Shown in pieces: positions 40,201-42,942 of a DNA stretch of 42,942 nucleotides (position 1 is its first letter; every line of letters starts with the position of its first letter). Origin of the DNA: a virus; the IMG/VR virus record IMGVR_UViG_3300031379_000006, positions 1 through 42,942 of that record. One strand, 5' to 3'. The notes under the pieces are model-generated. The model ran no database searches. It had not been told where the DNA came from and was given only the letters and a program-made list of their open reading frames with translations. A program made the position numbers and the translations under genes.

Positions 40201-42942
40201 CTCCATTTGTTATAGGTGAAACCGGAGAGATTATTAAAGGCAAGGAAATTACTGATGAGCGTATTCAGGAGTTCAAGGATAAACATCAAGCTGAATTACA
40301 GGAGAGATATGAGAAGGGTGAAAAGCTCGGAGTGGGAACTTGGTACGACGAGAAAACCGATCAGACTTATATTGACCTGGTTAATTTTGCCAAGACTAAA
40401 GAGGAAGCTCTGAAGCTTGGTGAGAAGTATAATCAGGAAGCCATATATAATATGGAAACTGGTGAGACTACATATGTAGCTAAAGAGCGAGAGATGGAAG
40501 CCAAGGCTATAGAGCGGGCTGCTGTAGAAAAAGCTACTAAGCCTGAGCGTGAATCCCTGGTTAAAGGATGGGAAGATGAATTCAAAATCTACGAAGATAC
40601 CCCGGCTCAAAAGCAAAAGAGGGCAGAAGGTAAGGGAAGGATGATGACTAAGCAGGAAAATAAAGCGATCCGGGGGAAGCTGGAAGATTTCTTGAAGGAA
40701 AATAGAGCGCGGTTTGATCGGTTGAAGATACCGGTACGTACCAGGACACTTCGTCAGATAAATAATATTAGTATTGGTAAGCATGGATGGAACCAGGTTG
40801 AAGCAATTAAGAAAGATTTAACCCGGATGATTCAAGATGCTGAATATCGTTTAAGTAGGCAGCAGGCCGAGAAGTATATTGCTAGTATTCAGAAAGAGGT
40901 AAATCCCAAATCGATGACTGAATTTACTGGTAAAGGCCCAGGTAAAAAGAAAGCTAAGCGGAGTTACTTCAATCCATTGAGCGGATACCAGCGTATTGAG
41001 AAATTTGAAACTATTAGCGGTATCGTAGAAGAGGGATTAACTAATCCGGAATTTCGTGCCAAAGCTTGGGAGGAAATAAGAAAGATTGAAGATCGGGCCG
41101 AGCGGTACACTAAGGATAGAGAACGTGGTGAAGAAATTCCCATGGATGTTGATGCCAATGGTTATACTTTGGATGATGCAGTATTGAAAGAGCAACTAGA
41201 TTATGCTACTATTGGACTTAAGGGACCAGGGGAATTGAAGTTTATGCTTGATAATATCAAAGAATTTAAGAAGACAGATCGTATGGCTTCTGAGAGATTG
41301 AGAGAAGCATGGAAAAAAGATAAAGACCGCAGGAAGGATCTAATGTTTGAACACGCTACTAGGGTTGGAGAAGAGATGCAGATCGGGTCCGAGAAGAAGA
41401 AACCAAAGACCAGACATCCACTTAAGGTAACCGGTGATATGAGTTTCAAATCTTATTTAAGTACTCTGGCCTCTGTTCGAGATCTGACCGGCGATAGGGC
41501 TATTGTATTTAATGATCCACTTAATAGGGAATTTATTCCCGGGGTCAGTAGGTCAGAAGAAACCCATGCCAGAGATAAGGCTGAATTTGTTGAGACTAAG
41601 AAAGCTATGATGAATGATGCTTATGAATTAACTGGTTACAAAGAAAAGGGGAGAAAAGATTTAGGCTTAGAGAATCGTATACAAAAGCCGGATGTGTTAA
41701 GTATTGACCTGGGAGAAGGTAAAATGAAAGAATTACCACTTAGTCAATATGAGGCTGGCCATCTATGGTTAACCTTACAGCAGGAAGGTGCAGAGGTTAC
41801 ATTTCGTAAGCCATTTCAGGAACATGGAATGGGTTGGACAGATAAATCATTTGAACAACTTGAAAGTTTCCTAGAGCCCGGGACTAAAAAGCTTGCAGTA
41901 AAACTGAGAGACAATATGAATAAGTATAATGATGTTAAAGTACAACCGGTATACCGTGCTGAGAATGGTGTAAGTTTGGGAGAGGTGGAGTATTACTGGC
42001 CATTCATTCGTGAGGCCGGCGAGTTCAGTAAAGCTTCCAGCGACATAATGGATAAGCAATCATATCATACCCGAGTAACCAGTGATCATCATATTGAGCG
42101 TAGTAGAAGTACAGATCCGTTTGTATATATGGATATGATGCAAGTATATGATAAATATATGCAGGATCAAATGCATTATGCTAATTGGGCTGAGACAGTT
42201 AGGAGACTTGATGAGACATTCAAAGATCCTAAGGTACGGGCTATGATAGCCCAACATCACGGTACTAATTATGTTGAAACAGCCGATTGGTTCATTGACA
42301 GAATGGCCGGGAAGACACTTAATGATACATGGCAACCATTGGATGGGATGATCCGTCGGATGAGTAAGGGTATATTATATTTGAATAGGGCTGTTGGATT
42401 GAAGCAGACTATTTCTTCTGCAATGTATTTACTTGACATGGACCCTTACCACTGGGGAACTGGGATAGCAAAGATGTTAATGACCACGGGAGGGTATGAT
42501 CTTAAGCAGTATCTGAAGAAGCAACCGTTTGTAGCGGATAGGGGACATGCTCCCCTGGATGCTGATCAGAACTTTGTTCGGAGGCGGGATAGTTATAAGT
42601 ATACTGATAACCTATTTAAAAAGGCTGGCCAGAGGGCACGAATTAATCTTCAGCGAATGTTTAATATTATACCGGCAGATAAGATTGATCGGATAGCATC
42701 TTCTAATATTAAGTACGGTGACCGGTTTCCAATTGTTAATGCCGGCGGTGCGTATGTAATGGATAAGATGAGGAAAGCCGGTACATCCTGGAGCAAAGCA
42801 AATAAAGAAGCCGAAAGGTTAGCTAAGGAAAATGATACCACTAAAGAGACTGAGCTTGATAAAATTATGCAGCCGTTCATTGAGACATGGACATTAATGA
42901 GTGAAGCTACGCAGCAGTCAACCAGGATCTCCAACATATCTA
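37215..42942 (+). CDS. giant virion protein with an ART-like segment, partial (at least 1909 aa)
   Basis: An ATG at 37215, nine bases after the previous stop, opens a frame that stays open to the window end. Layout: an acidic start with two EDDFGF repeats, hydrophobic Gly-rich helices at about residues 155-335 (GPLFAAGG, GVALGAVGIGG) able to insert in membranes, charged helices, an ADP-ribosyltransferase-like part at about 833-956 (LYHWGP 835-840, then VKIPANKLYDFNADP, DGYEGIVSD 933-941, RVDILSP), more coiled-coil helices, and a region near 1780-1909 with GDRFPIVNAGGAYV. It is probably ejected with the DNA. The ART call is by pattern only. Confidence 0.65.
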   Translation, partial: MPEDDIKSQNTQLPEDDFGFGPAVAPQAEIVPEDDFGFSGGGVEDIKLSPDGRRIKEEVDQEDDLSPWEELFGARGEPTKEFSTMGIAGGLFNPTRPDLAEASQSKLEETYVFRAGFNGSLMGLAYDILNGEAMYDQEELDKMDPNFLQDVAAISLGFLFDGPLFAAGGLIGKGAMMLGTRTALGKGMAYGGFNLVRKGLMKMGVKGVLAEDMIAAAATKNAKILLNLAAKAPPVIEGMGGSAGALGLYNVVGETLNQMNEEDIPMREVEWRDVRKQGVIGMKMGVALGAVGIGGKYLESVMAKGLGKFGQLSGKGIAFGAEIGIFGAGDAFLQDKPLSSIDWMHALKMVLGSKSAGYVQHPEATIKKYSKYFEQSKAFDKPERKKEFDAEFTPLEKDMVEGYRPEGEIGPFSKTLNDKTFIDIMADENIPWITKSKLLYERTGKFAKITPEINSVEIFKSEEGYGIKAYQVDKDGSKMLVDAVRATTKGEAEKSARFLDKEAVDIGKHREFEKLSLPDKEAVSNGTMDNGIDLNKVLDAWETRPEHRSAEQEKLMRKFYTTWNESLNPPEGKERPKPITLEGKEKAPLEAPAKPVKPAKTAKIETQLKDPEVQKRLEETKEGGELKPGEVTDAGFEANILGMDRVSGSLTKIGEGKYKLIDTELSVAEGKTIEFATEHERKALHDKFDKEMAAAEEEQEVRKFSDPTISRYRIGRRGFGNKEAFIEALENMPEGRVEGIMESVVFPTKETSFSEVGKAIEKAKGKKVGEISLEDKYASMGDADIAASIKMNERRKWRIDQAEIRKAEIKPEAKPTLSEETKSKLQIDEAGDVTLYHWGPKEIMGGKLEPGMHGTAAGAKDVKANEGRGQVEFYINPEDGEKNITKAGRTPYTVKIPANKLYDFNADPKGYVTDKTGNYAREYREASRKAYLDGYEGIVSDWRGTKRVDILSPVRPQELRTQSQLHAETGGSTFMYGGKQDGKPGFINMDKVKTETPFVIGETGEIIKGKEITDERIQEFKDKHQAELQERYEKGEKLGVGTWYDEKTDQTYIDLVNFAKTKEEALKLGEKYNQEAIYNMETGETTYVAKEREMEAKAIERAAVEKATKPERESLVKGWEDEFKIYEDTPAQKQKRAEGKGRMMTKQENKAIRGKLEDFLKENRARFDRLKIPVRTRTLRQINNISIGKHGWNQVEAIKKDLTRMIQDAEYRLSRQQAEKYIASIQKEVNPKSMTEFTGKGPGKKKAKRSYFNPLSGYQRIEKFETISGIVEEGLTNPEFRAKAWEEIRKIEDRAERYTKDRERGEEIPMDVDANGYTLDDAVLKEQLDYATIGLKGPGELKFMLDNIKEFKKTDRMASERLREAWKKDKDRRKDLMFEHATRVGEEMQIGSEKKKPKTRHPLKVTGDMSFKSYLSTLASVRDLTGDRAIVFNDPLNREFIPGVSRSEETHARDKAEFVETKKAMMNDAYELTGYKEKGRKDLGLENRIQKPDVLSIDLGEGKMKELPLSQYEAGHLWLTLQQEGAEVTFRKPFQEHGMGWTDKSFEQLESFLEPGTKKLAVKLRDNMNKYNDVKVQPVYRAENGVSLGEVEYYWPFIREAGEFSKASSDIMDKQSYHTRVTSDHHIERSRSTDPFVYMDMMQVYDKYMQDQMHYANWAETVRRLDETFKDPKVRAMIAQHHGTNYVETADWFIDRMAGKTLNDTWQPLDGMIRRMSKGILYLNRAVGLKQTISSAMYLLDMDPYHWGTGIAKMLMTTGGYDLKQYLKKQPFVADRGHAPLDADQNFVRRRDSYKYTDNLFKKAGQRARINLQRMFNIIPADKIDRIASSNIKYGDRFPIVNAGGAYVMDKMRKAGTSWSKANKEAERLAKENDTTKETELDKIMQPFIETWTLMSEATQQSTRISNIS

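Overview
The window is a stretch of a tailed double-stranded DNA phage genome. The host is probably a member of the Bacteroidota. Four sites match the TTTG-N20-TAnnTTTG promoter of that phylum exactly or nearly, start regions are AT-rich without a clear Shine-Dalgarno sequence, and one lipoprotein carries a HYR-like repeat typical of the phylum. The large terminase, portal, HK97-type capsid protein, three connector-like proteins, very large tail-stabilisation-like protein, HU/IHF-like protein and giant internal virion proteins suggest a podovirus with a crAss-like gene order. That family placement is inference. TAG, TGA and TAA all end genes, so the standard bacterial code is in use.

Layout. 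(1) 1-1369: small minus-strand genes, one of them a HhH/DNA-glycosylase-like protein, interleaved with broken tRNA-like elements. (2) 1370-3117: about 1.7 kb without a gene, rich in hairpins, palindromes and 14-bp repeats set exactly 32 bp apart; it looks like a control or replication region and may also encode a structured RNA. (3) 3118-5554: plus-strand tRNA array (His, Met, Glu-like, Ser/Phe-like, Met, Gln, Ile and an acceptor/T-arm-only element) mixed with small genes and a sulfotransferase-like protein. (4) 5555-5880: back-to-back terminators where plus and minus transcription meet. (5) 5881-15530: a minus-strand accessory block. It holds a membrane-anchored legumain/caspase-fold protease with its own promoter and terminators, a probable holin, membrane proteins, a lipoprotein, a Pnk-like 3'-phosphatase, a RyR-domain protein, two HNH endonucleases and a calcineurin-like phosphoesterase. 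(6) 15531-15912: divergent promoter region with a perfect hairpin and four GTCCGAC repeats beside the rightward promoter. (7) 15913-42942: the plus-strand packaging and virion module, from a ribbon-helix-helix protein to a giant virion protein of at least 1909 codons that runs off the window.

How the genes work together. The rightward block makes and fills the capsid: terminase, portal, scaffold, capsid, connectors, stabilisation protein and proteins probably carried inside the virion, the last with an ADP-ribosyltransferase-like segment. The leftward block looks directed at the host cell: envelope proteins, a protease predicted to lie outside the inner membrane, and nucleic-acid enzymes. The tRNA array and the 3'-phosphatase suggest tRNA supply and perhaps RNA repair. 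The features most worth following up are the phage-encoded clan CD protease, the 32-bp-phased repeats, the abbreviated tRNAs and the structured non-coding region. All calls come from reading the sequence; no database search was possible.
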